A program made the translations under genes and the position numbers. Shown piece by piece: positions 32,411 through 42,228 of a stretch of 64,000 nucleotides of DNA. Under the pieces are notes generated by a model that ran no database searches, had not been told where the DNA came from, and saw only the letters and a list, made by a program, of their open reading frames with translations. The stretch covers positions 876,968 through 940,967 of the forward strand of contig JAJEKV010000111.1 in NCBI GenBank assembly GCA_021234155.1, written 5' to 3'. Source of the DNA: Isoetes taiwanensis (taxonomy: Eukaryota > Streptophyta > Lycopodiopsida > Isoetales > Isoetaceae). Numbering within the stretch: the stretch's first letter is position 1; each line of letters begins with the position of its first letter.

Positions 32411-33009
32411 ACAAACATAAGTAAAGTTTAAGGGCCTAAATAGATAGATAGATACTTACTAAGAAGCTTCAGTATTGCAATTGAACCTGAGGAGGACTTA
32501 AATTTTTGTTTGGCAAAACATAATTGAAACAAAACTTTGATTTAGTTGTAACTTGACTAAGGAATGGCATAAGAACACATGGTGAGAAGTTTAAATGTTT
32601 CGTTGGTAGCTTAAGCATAATTTGTATGACCACATTCATAAAATATGCACAGGATTCTAATGCAACACAAGAAGCCAAAGTCATAATTAGTTTTCAATAT
32701 AGCACAGGATGCCAAAGCCAATATCACGGTACAAATTTTAGCATAGTGTTCATGAAAATCTCTATGCACGAAATTCCTAGAGCATTTAACATTTATTCAT
32801 GAAAATGTTTATGCATGAGACCTTATTATTTTACAGCATCTGTTTGTACTGCATCCTTTCAACAAATGAAGTGTTTGTACTGCATCCTTTCAACAAATGA
32901 AGTGTTTGTACCGCATCCTTTCAACAAATGCAGAGTCCTTAAACTGTGAATGAAATATTGAAATGTGATGAAAAAAGACATACCATTTGATAAGTCCACA
33001 TGTTGTCCT

Positions 33010-33240
33010 AAGATAGAATTCCCATCTCCATGGAAATCTATCCTAGCAACTATTCTCAGCAAAGGTAGATGCTTGATGACAAGCGATCTGATGCTTTCTT
33101 CTGCAAGCCTTCCAATCCCTCCATAGTTTCCCTGGGGCATAGAATATATACTGTCAGTTCTAATGCCCGAAGAAGCCTGCGAAATTTGAGCTGCCATAGC
33201 TTCCGGAATCAAAGCCTTTGGAGATAAAAGAGCTTCTAGC
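33010..33240 (-). pseudogene. captured exon of an unidentified plant gene
   Basis: Minus-strand frame reads LEALLSPKALIPEAMAAQIS, QASSGIRTDSIYSMPQGNYG, GIGRLAEESIRSLVIKHLPL, LRIVARIDFHGDGNSILGQH, VDLSNG, then a good donor (AATG|GTATGTC). Sequence character is that of a conserved host protein, not a transposon. I do not recognise the family. Stop codons lie just upstream and no second exon is found nearby, so it is a lone captured exon. Confidence 0.5.
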
Positions 33241-34504
33241 TATGAATCAAAGATGATGCCCGGATGCATGTGCATTTGGGTCACATCCGTGGGCGGCCTC
33301 CTTAAGCTCACGATGAGTCGGGTTTTGCAATATGCACCATAGGGTCACAAAAATTCCATCATATCCTCGCAACAAAGATGCCCACGGAATCTTTCCACAA
33401 AACCTCAGATCGGGAAGAATCTAAAACAGATTTGGGCACCGATGACTTGCGGTGTGGCATCTTAATAAGCTTAAGAAAAAATTAGATCGGGGAAATAATT
33501 CGAATCAGAAATGCAAACGCCGGTTGAGATGATGAGACTACGCCTCGAATATGATAAACCTATAGAGAACAAAGAAGCATTTCAACTATTCCGGCATCAA
33601 TTGCGGCGGGATTTTAACGGGCAGCAAGGATTCTATATATAGTATCCAAGGCCATTCATCGCCTTCTAACATAAGTTCTTTTGTTGGTCGCAAAAGTTTA
33701 AACTTATAAAGTATAAAACTAGCAGCCCACTTCCTCATTTCAATTTGTTGGAATGTTCTTAAAAGGAAGATGGTCATATAAGATCAATGAGGCAATCGAC
33801 CAATAGATGCAAGTTGGACAACAATTGTCAACAATCTAAATGCCCGCATATCATTCAAGAGATGTTAGAAAATAACTTACCGCCATCAAATTGCGTAGCG
33901 CAATGAGAAGGCTAAATGATGTTAAGTTTGTGTAACATGAGCGTAACATCGAGGTCAGCTTAACTGTGAAAAGGGCTTTTGAGGCAAAGCAGTCTGGCAA
34001 AATAGATTCAGCATTCAAACAGCTCAATAACCATAGCACGAAACGTGTCCAAGCAAAACACTAAAACCCAATAAAAGTTTTGTCCTCAAGGCTGAGAAAC
34101 TGCGAAGCAAAACTAAATCCGATCTCGGCAAGGAAAATGGAGCTGATCCGGAGCTCAAGACAGGGCGATTTCTACAAAAACCCAAGTGAAGATTGGTATG
34201 CCAGAGGACCCTGCCATTGCGAAACTACCATAGGGCTCCTGCAAGCCATCGCTAAGCAAAAGGGCTACAATCCCTAAAACGTGAACTACAATCCGGGAGC
34301 CCTAAAACCTCCACTCCATTGCCATGGAGCTCCTCGAAACCATAGCCATACTTCCAGATCAACCAGAATAGAACCCTAAAGTAGAGCTCCGAAATCCAAC
34401 CCTAAAGTAGAACTCTCGAGGTCTTGCATGCCATGATTTGAAGCTTAAAAATAAAAAGGTCTTAAACCATTGGAAAAGATTAATAAAACTAGCCCAAAAT
34501 TAGT

Positions 34505-34628
34505 GCACTCGTATGCGCACTCTAGATGTACGCATTAGTACATCCAATTGCATACGCGATGAAATCATAGCAAAACCATATGCAAAAGCGTATAAAAATA
34601 CAAAAGGAACCCCCTGTTATAATGCTAC
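34505..34628 (-). repeat. about 115-bp dispersed repeat (partner of 14965-15078)
   Basis: The minus strand reads TAGCATTATAACAGGGGGTT, CCTTTTGTATTTTTATACGC, TTTTGCATATGGTTTTGCTA and on to GTACATCTAGAG, matching the plus strand at 14965-15078 with small gaps. Confidence 0.6.
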
Positions 34629-34699
34629 ATATTGAAATTGGTAAGGATAAAAATGGCAAACCCAAAAAAAAAAAGAATTGAGCATCAATATTTACAGAC

Positions 34700-35480
34700 T
34701 TCACCCAATGTTTTGATGGAAACCTTCAGATCTAAAGCAAAGGAGTTTGTGACACATAATTTCAGGTATAAATGGCAGTAAGCCATGTTTAGACAACTAC
34801 TGGACAGGTTTGCTAATGATACTATTGTATCCGTGGTTGACTTTGCAGAGAATTACTCTTTCAAGGAGCAGAATGAAGTCCAGTCCAAGCATTGGCATAA
34901 TGAGAAGATGCACCTCACATATAGAAGGGATCCTGAGACACAAGAAATGATCAAGGAAGAACATTTTTATATATCTGATGACAGAAAACATGATTCTTTG
35001 TTTGTGCAGCATTGCTTTCTCTTACACAATCATTGGATGCAAGAGAAGGAAATCACTTTGAAGAAGCATTATATCTTCTCAGATGGTGCAGCCTCACAAT
35101 TCAAAGGTAAAAAATCATTTTACTTTGATGCTAGATTCAAATCTTTAACAGGTTTAGACATGATGTGGAACTTTTGGTGCTCTGGCCATGGGAAGGGAGA
35201 ACATGATGGTGCGAGGAGCAAAGAATAAAGAGGGCTTTGAGAGCAAAGACAGGTTGAAGGGCGAGAAGATGACCAATGCACACGAGGTGGTGGAATGGCT
35301 AAAAAGCAAACATGTCAACAAAGAAGACCCACAACATATAAAAAGAAGATTCAAACCGTAAGTAGAACTTTTTTGGGAGGTTGAAATAGGACAAGTTGAT
35401 GAAAAAATCGATTAGGGGAAGCACGCCCCTATTGAAGGATCTAAAACCTTCATTGTTTCCATGGGTGTTCAAATCACATG
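34700..35480 (+). pseudogene. transposase-like gene, catalytic RNase H-like core
   Basis: In order: FVTHNFRYKWQ, stop (TAA), RQLLDRFANDTIVSVVDFAE with NYSF, VQSKHWHNEKMHLTYRR, FYISDDRKHDSLFVQHC, ITLKKHYIFSDGAASQFKGK, GLDMMWNFWCSGHGKGEHDG, then in a shifted frame RGAKNKEGFESKDR and NAHEVVEWLKSKH. The DFAENY, FSDGAASQFK and W-FWCSGHGKGEHDG blocks are the three acidic-residue motifs of a DDE/DDD-type nuclease fold. From memory of the family, very similar blocks occur in uncharacterised proteins of fish, insects and cnidarians. The stop and a frameshift at about 35205 show decay. Confidence 0.7.
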
Positions 35481-35492
35481 ACACATTTACAG

Positions 35493-36044
35493 GTCAGAAA
35501 CCTCTCTTGCTTTTGCACATATTGTTTAGATTTGAATTGGGAATCTTGCCCCAATGTATCATATACTAAGAAGTTTGAACTAGTTGTGGTACAACCCATC
35601 AAAGCTATTATTGAAGAAGAAGTACATGATGAAGGAGAAGAAGCATATATTGGCAGCGCTGACTTATGTAGCATGCAAGTATCTATAGATGATGTTTTTG
35701 CAGTGGTGGCTCCAAATAACAATCACGAGAATGTGAAATTCTACCTTATCCTATGTACCAAAGCTAAGTACTTGGTGTTAGAAGACTTTGTAGATATGCA
35801 AGGGCAGAAGTTTGTGAAAGGGGATGAGGTCATAGAAGGGACATACTATGAGAAGTTGGTGAATTGTAAATCCAGCTACAAGTTTTGTAGAGGAAATAAA
35901 GCAATTGTTTATGCCACTCAAGTTGCAAAGGACAAAGTCAGGTTGGTTCAAGCAAGGCACGTTGTTAAGCGGGGAGTGGTTTACACTCTAAGTGCCAAAG
36001 AAGAACAAGATATTCTAGAGAGGCTTCCCACGTTGTTGGAATAG
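35493..36044 (+). CDS. transposase-like gene, C-terminal exon
   Basis: Starts after the acceptor CATTTACAG. Product: VRNLSCFCTYCLDLNWESCP (zinc-binding CxC-type cluster), an acidic linker EEEVHDEGEEAY, VSIDDVFAVVAPN, YLILCTKAKYLVLEDFVDMQ, FVKGDEVIEGTYYEKLVNCK, QARHVVKRGVVYTLSAKEEQ and a terminal LERLPTLLE. The C-terminal portion has a compact beta-rich pattern, as in chromatin-reader-like modules (speculative). It is open throughout and is the best preserved exon of the gene. Confidence 0.6.
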   Translation, partial: VRNLSCFCTYCLDLNWESCPNVSYTKKFELVVVQPIKAIIEEEVHDEGEEAYIGSADLCSMQVSIDDVFAVVAPNNNHENVKFYLILCTKAKYLVLEDFVDMQGQKFVKGDEVIEGTYYEKLVNCKSSYKFCRGNKAIVYATQVAKDKVRLVQARHVVKRGVVYTLSAKEEQDILERLPTLLE

Positions 36045-36179
36045 TGGAAAGAGCAATTGTGTAAAGGGTACTGTATAGGTACTTTTATGAATATAAAGAA
36101 GTTTCTGTATTTTGCATTCTCATTTTTTATGCTTCAGTTACAGAATTTTGTACTCGAATGTTGAATGAATTCCAAGGTA

Positions 36180-36680
36180 AAACAGAATTAGAAAAAGACA
36201 TAAGGCACAAATTTACACAAGGCACAAGGTATAACAAAACCACAAATTTACAGAAAGGCACAAGGCCATCATCCACATTAAAGAAGGCACTAAGGCCTGG
36301 ATTACAGAAGGCACAAGGCCTGAATTACAGTCGGCACAAAGCCATTACAATTAAAGGCACTAAGGCCTAGATTAAACAAAAGGCACAAGGCCTGGATTAA
36401 ACTGAAGGCATAATAAAAAGGTATTACAAAACCAATTGATTAAAACAGAAAACAATACTAGAATACTTCAGAAAGGCACAAGGCCATCATATATTACAAA
36501 AGGCACTAAGGCCTGTGTTACAGGGGTTGGCACAGCCATTACATTTCAAAGGCACTAAGGCCTGTTTCACAGAAGGGTCATTAAGAGGAAAGGCACTAAG
36601 GCCATTACAAAGAAAGGCACTAAGGCCTATAGCATATGTTTTTTAAAAAAATTACAAAGGCACAAAAGGCCTGTTTCTGA
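36180..36680. repeat. array of AAAGGCACTAAGGCCT motifs downstream of the transposase-like gene
   Basis: Roughly fifteen irregularly spaced copies of AGGCACTAAGGCCTG or AGGCACAAGGCC, separated by short A-rich spacers (AATTACAGA, ATTACAAA). The core contains the palindrome AGGCCT. It begins about 140 bp after the stop codon. It may be the shared 3' region of two convergent genes or a binding-site array. Confidence 0.85.
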
Positions 36681-36825
36681 ACTTGATCAAAAAAAAAAAA
36701 AAAAAAAAACCAAAAGGTGGCTTCCTGAGCTGCCGGAACTTCAAGCTTCATCTGTAAGAAAAGTTCAGAAAATTAGAAAGCCTGTAATAAAAGAAAGCAA
36801 AAATTGAAATTGCATGCTACTTACT

Positions 36826-37260
36826 CTCCAGCCAATTTTGAAATTCCAAAAAAATTTCTTCTTCTTCTTCGTCCGGGTCTTCTTCTTCGCTGGTCGTCTC
36901 ATGTTCGCTCCAATTTTCATCTTCTGTATCAGTCTGCTCCTCGGAAGAATCCATGTCAGAGGAATCGAAACAAGATGAATCCACCTCTTCTGAAAGCTCA
37001 GAAAGAGAGTCTTCAGAGCTTTCAGAAGAGGAGCTGCTGTACTAAGGCTGCTGCTCGACAGAGGGGCTCTCAAAAGAATTGTCGACAGAATTGGTTTCAA
37101 GATTGGGCTCCTGCAAAGGAATTGTCCAAGATCCTATGCCATAACTGGCGAGGACCTGTGCCAAAGGTAAGGAAAGCAAGGCCCGGCGCTTGGAAGGGCC
37201 AGGGGAAGGGGAAGCAGAGCGGGAGGGAGAGCGGGAGGGAGAGCGGCAGCGCTTCGGCAT
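36826..37260 (-). pseudogene. Ser/Arg-rich then acidic protein, first exon
   Basis: ATG at 37260. Begins MPKRCRSPSRSPSRSASPSP (RS-dipeptide-rich), then GPSKRRALLSLPLAQVLASY; an in-frame TAG at about 37042; then a Ser/Glu/Asp tract (SSSESSEDSLSELSEEVD, TSEEEDPDEEEEEIFLEF) that ends QNWLE at a donor (GA|GTAAGT). RS plus acidic composition suggests a nuclear protein. It converges on the transposase-like gene across the repeat array. No downstream exon found; I do not recognise it. Confidence 0.45.
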
Positions 37261-37539
37261 TCTGTTTGGGAGAATTAGACGATGCTTCTCCCTCACGACC
37301 ATAGCCTATAAAGGCTGGCATGAAATTAATTTCGTAGGCTACGATTTTAGGATTTCATACCATTAGTATCTTAATCGTAATGATTTAGTAGGATACGAAT
37401 AATTACCTCGAAATGACCATAATTTTATTTTCTAAAACATTAAAAAAAATATATCTATCCTGAAATGGCCATTCTTTTTTGGACACCAATCATCTTATGT
37501 TGGCTTGGCACTTGTTTAGTAGTTGTAATTATAATTAGT

Positions 37540-38150
37540 TAGTGTAAATTGCTTGTTGACTTCAAAATTGTTGACTTACGCTTCACCAAACATGTTGGTC
37601 AATGAAAGTCAAACATGTAACAAAGGGGGTGATTCACACTTGTTGACTTGAAAATTGTTGTCTTACACAATATGCCTTAACATAATGCATAGAATAGCAT
37701 AGGTTCAAATTGTTGGCTTACGCTTTACCAAATGCTTGGGGGTGATTCACACTTCTTGACTTGAAAATTGTTGACTCACGCTTTACCAAACATGTTGGTC
37801 AATGAAAGTAAAACTTTAGCTTAGGGGTGATTCATACTTGTTGACTTTCATCTGTTGACTTACGCTTTACCAAAGATGTTGGTCAATAAAAGTCAAACAT
37901 TTGCGTGGGGGTGATTCACACTTTGACTTGAAAGTTGTTGACTTACACAATTTATGCCTTAACATAATGCATAGAATAGCATAGGTCAAAATTGTTGACT
38001 TATGCTTTACCAAATGCTTGGGGGTGATTCACACTTGTTGACTTGAAAATTGTTGACTCACGCTTTACCAAACACAATATGCATAGGTACACAATATGCC
38101 TTAACATAATCCATTCATTTGGCATTTGTTGATTTGGCAATTGTTGATTT
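37540..38150. repeat. tandem array with TTGTTGACTT motifs
   Basis: Six or so irregular units of about 70-110 bp built from GGGGGTGATTCACACTTGTT, GACTTGAAAATTGTTGACTT, ACGCTTTACCAAACATGTTG and GTCAATGAAAGTCAAAC. Two units carry an extra CTTAACATAATGCATAGAAT block. TTGAC is the W-box core, so the array could bind WRKY factors, but an intrinsic transposon role is equally possible. Confidence 0.85.
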
Positions 38151-38586
38151 GGTAACATATGGAACATTGAATGCATGTGGGATATTTGAGCCCATTACTA
38201 AAAAAAAAGGGTGGACGAGGATTACATTTTGAAAGGTCAATGACACTCTGGCCTGTAACTGAAGATTACAAGCCAGCGAGTCATAGCCCTTTCATCATCT
38301 AATCTCTATCCACACTTTTCAATGAAGCAGCAAAAAACTATTTATACATGCGCACGAATTTTGTGATATATGCATGTGGGATATTGCTAACTTTGTGTTA
38401 GGTTTGTGCTAATTTTGGGGTTGCTGTTTTGGCGATATTTTGTGGCCAAAGCATGCGGGATATTTGAGCCCATTACAACGGGATCTGCATACCAGAGAAT
38501 TATAAAGTTCTTTAAACGTTTGTGGTGTTGATAAACACCAAATTACAATAAAAAAGGGATCTAATATTAAAAAAACATGCAACAGT
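38151..38586. other. 3' flank of the minus-strand gene, nothing recognised
   Basis: AT-rich. It contains a duplicated phrase, GCATGYGGGATATTTGAGCC followed by CATTAC, at 38173-38200 and 38451-38477. No gene. Confidence 0.5.
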
Positions 38587-39211
38587 TTAGGACAAGTCCA
38601 TGGTCTTTAGTACCTCCAACACTTTTGTGCTTTTCTCATCATACTGATTTTGAAAATGCACAGACCTCTGTACATAAGCAATTACGTTCACTTCTGTTAT
38701 TAGCTTCTCCAAGTAAGGAACCATAGTCTTCAACAGGTAATCACCGTCATTTATGTCAGGCACGAAGGACCTTGGTGTGATGCAGGAATCTGCATTATTC
38801 TTAAAATTCACGTACCTGTAAGGATCAATCAGCAAAGTTGTCCTCATGCTAAATTTTGGACATTTCTCATAAACTTTTGTGAGTTTTTTGATGTAGCAAG
38901 AAGTTCCTCCTTTCATTTTCAAAGGATGCACCATCCATTTGAAAAGAAACTTATCCATTAAGGACTGAGGAATGAAAGACCTCAGGCAGCTAATCACTAA
39001 GTGATTGGAAGACCATATACCAACAGCAAAATGCTCGGTGACGAAATGCATGAACTGCATTGCCCCTGGCCTGGCAGCAAGAACCTCTTTTCTTGATGGA
39101 AGAAGTTGGACACCTTCCACCACATCAGGTACTGCTTTAGCCTTTTGGAAAACCTTGTATAGGAAATCCTCTGGCTCAATAACCAAAAGCTTCTTGCCAA
39201 CAACACTAGCA
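38587..39211 (-). CDS. terminal exon: FCP1/SCP-like domain without catalytic aspartates
   Basis: About 208 codons after the acceptor TTGCACAG. FCP1/SCP enzymes dephosphorylate the RNA polymerase II tail and related substrates through DxDx(T/V). Here the site is E-P-E-D-F-L. The surrounding fold is intact by eye: IWSS, the FKW and LTKVYEKCP segments, LLID and PYLEKL. Loss of activity with fold retention suggests a binding role. The frame is open along its full length, better preserved than the transposase exons. Confidence 0.7.
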
Positions 39212-40962
39212 CTGTGCAATGACAAATATTAGAGAAATTATATCAGTACAACAGGCAGAAAGAAACACACTAGAATCACCTTAGTTTCTTAGTTATTGAT
39301 TTGGATGGAGCTCGTTTGCTGGAGGAAACCTGCTTGGAATTATTCTTAGAAGGAGATTCTCCAACTGATGCCAAATCAGTTTCTTCCTCTGTGATTGTCT
39401 TCTCCACAATATCAGCACGTTTGTCCAAATTGGAAACATAATCATCTATATTCTTCAACACTGCTTCACATTCTTCATCTATTACTTGCACAACATTGTC
39501 TTCAATTCTGTTAGAAATGTCAACTATAGAGTTTGAAATATCCAAACTTGAGCCTGCATCATTCAAATTATCAAACTAAATAAGTACTTATAGAAGAAAA
39601 ATCCAAAGTAGTTATACTTCACAAGAATAACTTACTTTTCAGTCTTTTACAACTATTAATTTGTTCAGCATTGTCTCTCTTCAAGTTTGGGCTTGTGGAA
39701 GATAATAAAGTGCAATCTTCAATGGATTGCATAATTATATCAGGCTCCTCCAAGTTAGCAGGTGCGCTTAATGATGGATCTTGAGTGCATTCAATGGACT
39801 GCACTGCACTATAATTGGGAGCATATTCCAGTGCAGATCTACATGGAAGTCCAATGGACCTGAACCAGAGGCATCTGGCTCTCACAAGAGGGACAAGTTG
39901 ATCTCTTTGAGAAACATCTGTAAGCGCAAATTGGATGAAAACTGTGCATGCAATGTGCAACAATGGCTGAGACACAAAGTGGGTCATAGGCATATGTACA
40001 GAAAGAATAACTTTGTAATTTTGCAAATGCTACGGTAGAGAATTTTGGATGTTCAAAAAATGGAAGGTTGAGTTGCATCCAGACATCTTATTTAGAGATG
40101 AAGCTATTTTTTTCAACTTCTCCACCCTTGGTTGGAGTCTATGTTCTTCGTCTTCTGCCTCTTTAAAAATAAAAAGAATGATGAAGCAAAAAGAAAAATT
40201 ATTGAGCACTATGTAATTGCAAAGGTCATTAGCAATTACCTCTTTGTGAATTTCCTCCATATTCTTGTATGCTGTTGTCGCCTCCAAAAGTTCCTTTTCC
40301 TTGGAAACCAGCATTAATGACAAGAATGTAATGACACTGGAGTGCTCACACCTGGCCTTTGCTGCTTCAATTTGCTGTTTTGCAGCATCCACCTCGTAAC
40401 TGCACTTCTTCCACAACTTCCTTTTTTCCTTCATTTCACTGGCTGCACTTTTAACTCTAACATTCAAGTCATCCTTCTGCTTATCTAACTCAACAATCAA
40501 GGAGTTGATGACAGAATAGTTCACTACACAGTCAACAATGTTTGTATGAGGAAATAGGGACTCATATTCATCTTCTTTCTCAACCTTAGTTGTAACATTT
40601 TTCTTCGTTTTAACCACAAATGACTGCCAGTTAATCTTTTGTCCTCTCACATGCAAAGTGAATGCCCGTGTAAAAAACTTCTCAATCTCTCCAACACAAA
40701 CATCAGTTCTTTGGTAATATCTTCTGTAGATGTTCATAAACTAATCCACAAATAGTGGATTCATTCGACTAGACTTACAAATTTGCTTGGTACCCACCAG
40801 TTTTACACAGCAAAATATTTTGCTTATCTCATCTTCAGCCACATCTGCCTTTCTTACATCTGAAGAGGTCATGCCCTCAGAAGGCAACACAGATGTGTCA
40901 AACATCCTCCTTGCTTCCTCTTCGTCTATGGTCACTTTAGGTTGAGTTTTCTTTGTTGCCAT
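38587..40962 (-). pseudogene. transposon-borne gene: coiled coil, zinc-finger-like, inactive FCP1/SCP phosphatase fold
   Basis: ATG at 40962 (MATKKTQPKVTIDEEEARRM). Order: N-terminal region, an in-frame TAG at about 40741, a coiled coil (about 40530-40240), a short intron (GAG|GTAATT ... TTTAAAG), a zinc-finger-like block (HCMHSFHPICAYRCF, CPSCESQ at 39880-39960), an acidic linker (39280-39800), an intron (39279-39212), and the terminal exon at 38587-39211. That exon matches the FCP1 homology domain: KLLVIEPEDFLY, RPGAMQFMHFVTEHFAVGIW with SS, FKW, TTLLIDPYRYVNFKNN, FVPDINDGDYLLKTMVPYLE. The catalytic DxDx(T/V) is ExEx and the later DD is DP, so no phosphatase activity is expected. The chain of splice-compatible exons suggests one protein; only the single TAG argues against function. 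Confidence 0.6.
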
Positions 40963-40999
40963 TCTATCCCTGCACCAGCTTTGAAATTATATATCACTG

Positions 41000-41560
41000 G
41001 AAGTTCTTCATTGTGTCTGCAAAAAACTAAACCAATCCAAATCATAGCACTAAGTATCCTGAATAGTACTAACTCTAAGAGCTTAGCAATGAACTGCTAC
41101 TTTTTCCAAATAATTACTAATTGTCATGAACACCAATTACCTTGGGCCTACTGTCTGCAAAATAGCAAATGCTTAGCATGTCAGGCTAAATAGCAGCTAA
41201 CTCTTTCTAACTTAGCACTGAACTTCATCTTCTTAGCAACCGCCACTAATAACAATTTGAGCCTGCAAATGTAGCACAAAATTCGCGTTCTTAATGTAAC
41301 CTGCTACTTAGCAAATGTTGCCTGCAAACATAGCACGAAATCACTAAGTAACTCGGGTACACAGCACATACTAACTAGCAAGTACTGCCTGCGAAACATA
41401 GTACCAATATAACCTGTTAGCATAATTTGCTAACTGATTGTCTGCAAACATAGTACCAAATGCTAAACTCGTTAGCATCAACTACTGAACTTGCACGACC
41501 AAACATTACTAAGCTACCAAGCCCAAAAAATTCTCCACACCTGGAATGCAATCCTCCATA
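41000..41560. repeat. TTAGC/GTTAGCA-rich region upstream of the minus-strand gene
   Basis: Dense in TTAGCA, CTAAC, TAGCACAAA and GCAAACATAGYACRAA words, with a loosely repeated unit (CCTGCAAACATAGCACGAAA ... ACTAG). Similar word content fills the intron at 30773-31343. It lies between the minus-strand gene's ATG and the right TIR, so it may include that gene's promoter. Confidence 0.6.
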
Positions 41561-41734
41561 CCTGCTACATTAACCTTTGTCTTCAATATAGAAGCATGAA
41601 ATATAATAGAATGAAACCATTTCCACATTATTTACCATTCCCAAAGATTTGTCAACAAAGATTAGATGCTTACCACTAAAACAACTTTTCTTGAGTCTGG
41701 GAAATTGTTCAGATGAGCAATTTGATCCGAGCTC

Positions 41735-42040
41735 TTTAACAAGCAGGGTAATGGGATCTCGATTGTCTGGCAATCGATTGTTTAGAATGGTACAAATAAC
41801 CGAATTCGATAATTACTGCTGTGGAAGCAACACAGTCACAACAATTTACTCTGGCCAGTTAACCAAGTAGGGAAATGGGATCTCGATTGGGGATTTTGTT
41901 GAATCTAATGACTGGCAATTGTTTGGAATGGTACAAATAACGGATTTCGATAATTACTGCTGTAGGAGCAGTACAGTCACAGCAATTTGATCTGGCCAGT
42001 TAACCAAACAAAGTACGGGGATCTCGATGGGGAGCAGCTA
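41735..42040. repeat. subterminal tandem duplication (unit about 135 bp)
   Basis: Two copies of GGGATCTCGATT, CTGGCAATYGWTTGTTTRGA, ATGGTACAAATAACSGAWTT, CGATAATTACTGCTGTRGRA, CAGTCACARCAATTT, CTGGCCAGTTAACCAA, plus a partial third start at 42016. Subterminal repeats are typical transposase-binding regions. Confidence 0.8.
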
Positions 42041-42119
42041 TGTTTCTGAATCCGATCCAAGAAACTCCAAGAAAGAAGGAAAGGGGGAAAGGTTCGACGG
42101 TTTAGGATCCCATGGGGGG

Positions 42120-42228
42120 GATTTAGTGCTAAAATAAAATTTAAAAATTCAGTTAAACCCCCTTAATTAGCGCTATTATTTAGGGCTAAAAATGACGTCA
42201 TTTATGCCACACGTAGCGTGCGAGGACC
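42120..42228 (-). repeat. right end of the DNA transposon with TTAG-N-GCTAA palindromes
   Basis: The TIR occupies 42185-42228 (CTAAAAATGA ... TGCGAGGACC on the plus strand). Just inside are TTAGTGCTAAAA, TTAGCGCTA and TTAGGGCTAAA, three variants of one short palindrome spaced about 20-50 bp. Confidence 0.7.

Larger units (their letters stand above)
32411..34690 (-). mobile_element. inserted segment carrying a captured gene piece
   Basis: This 2.3-kb stretch separates the zinc-binding exon from the catalytic exon of the transposase-like gene, so together with F2/F3 it is a later insertion. It contains one exon-like minus-strand block (33010-33240), a GATA run (about 32441), a 26-bp unit repeated three times (ACTGCATCCTTTCAACAAAT, 32850-32930) and near its right side the 115-bp repeat at 34505-34628. 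Ends and class not determined. Confidence 0.45.
25274..42228. mobile_element. large TIR DNA transposon (about 12.3 kb before later insertions)
   Basis: Left end GGTCCTCGCATGTTACGG, then TGTC and TCATTTTTAG. The right end, reverse-complemented, is GGTCCTCGCACGCTACG, TGTGG, an 11-base insertion, then TCATTTTTAG. The ends interrupt the gypsy pol between RNase H and integrase. Inside are a plus-strand transposase-like gene (30108-36044), a minus-strand multidomain gene (38587-40962), an acidic minus-strand exon (36826-37260), two short-motif arrays and a subterminal duplication (41735-42040). LTR element B, fold-back elements and a segment with a captured exon are later insertions. I cannot read a target-site duplication (flanks GCAAAA / CTAGCC), and the superfamily is not settled. 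Confidence 0.7.
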
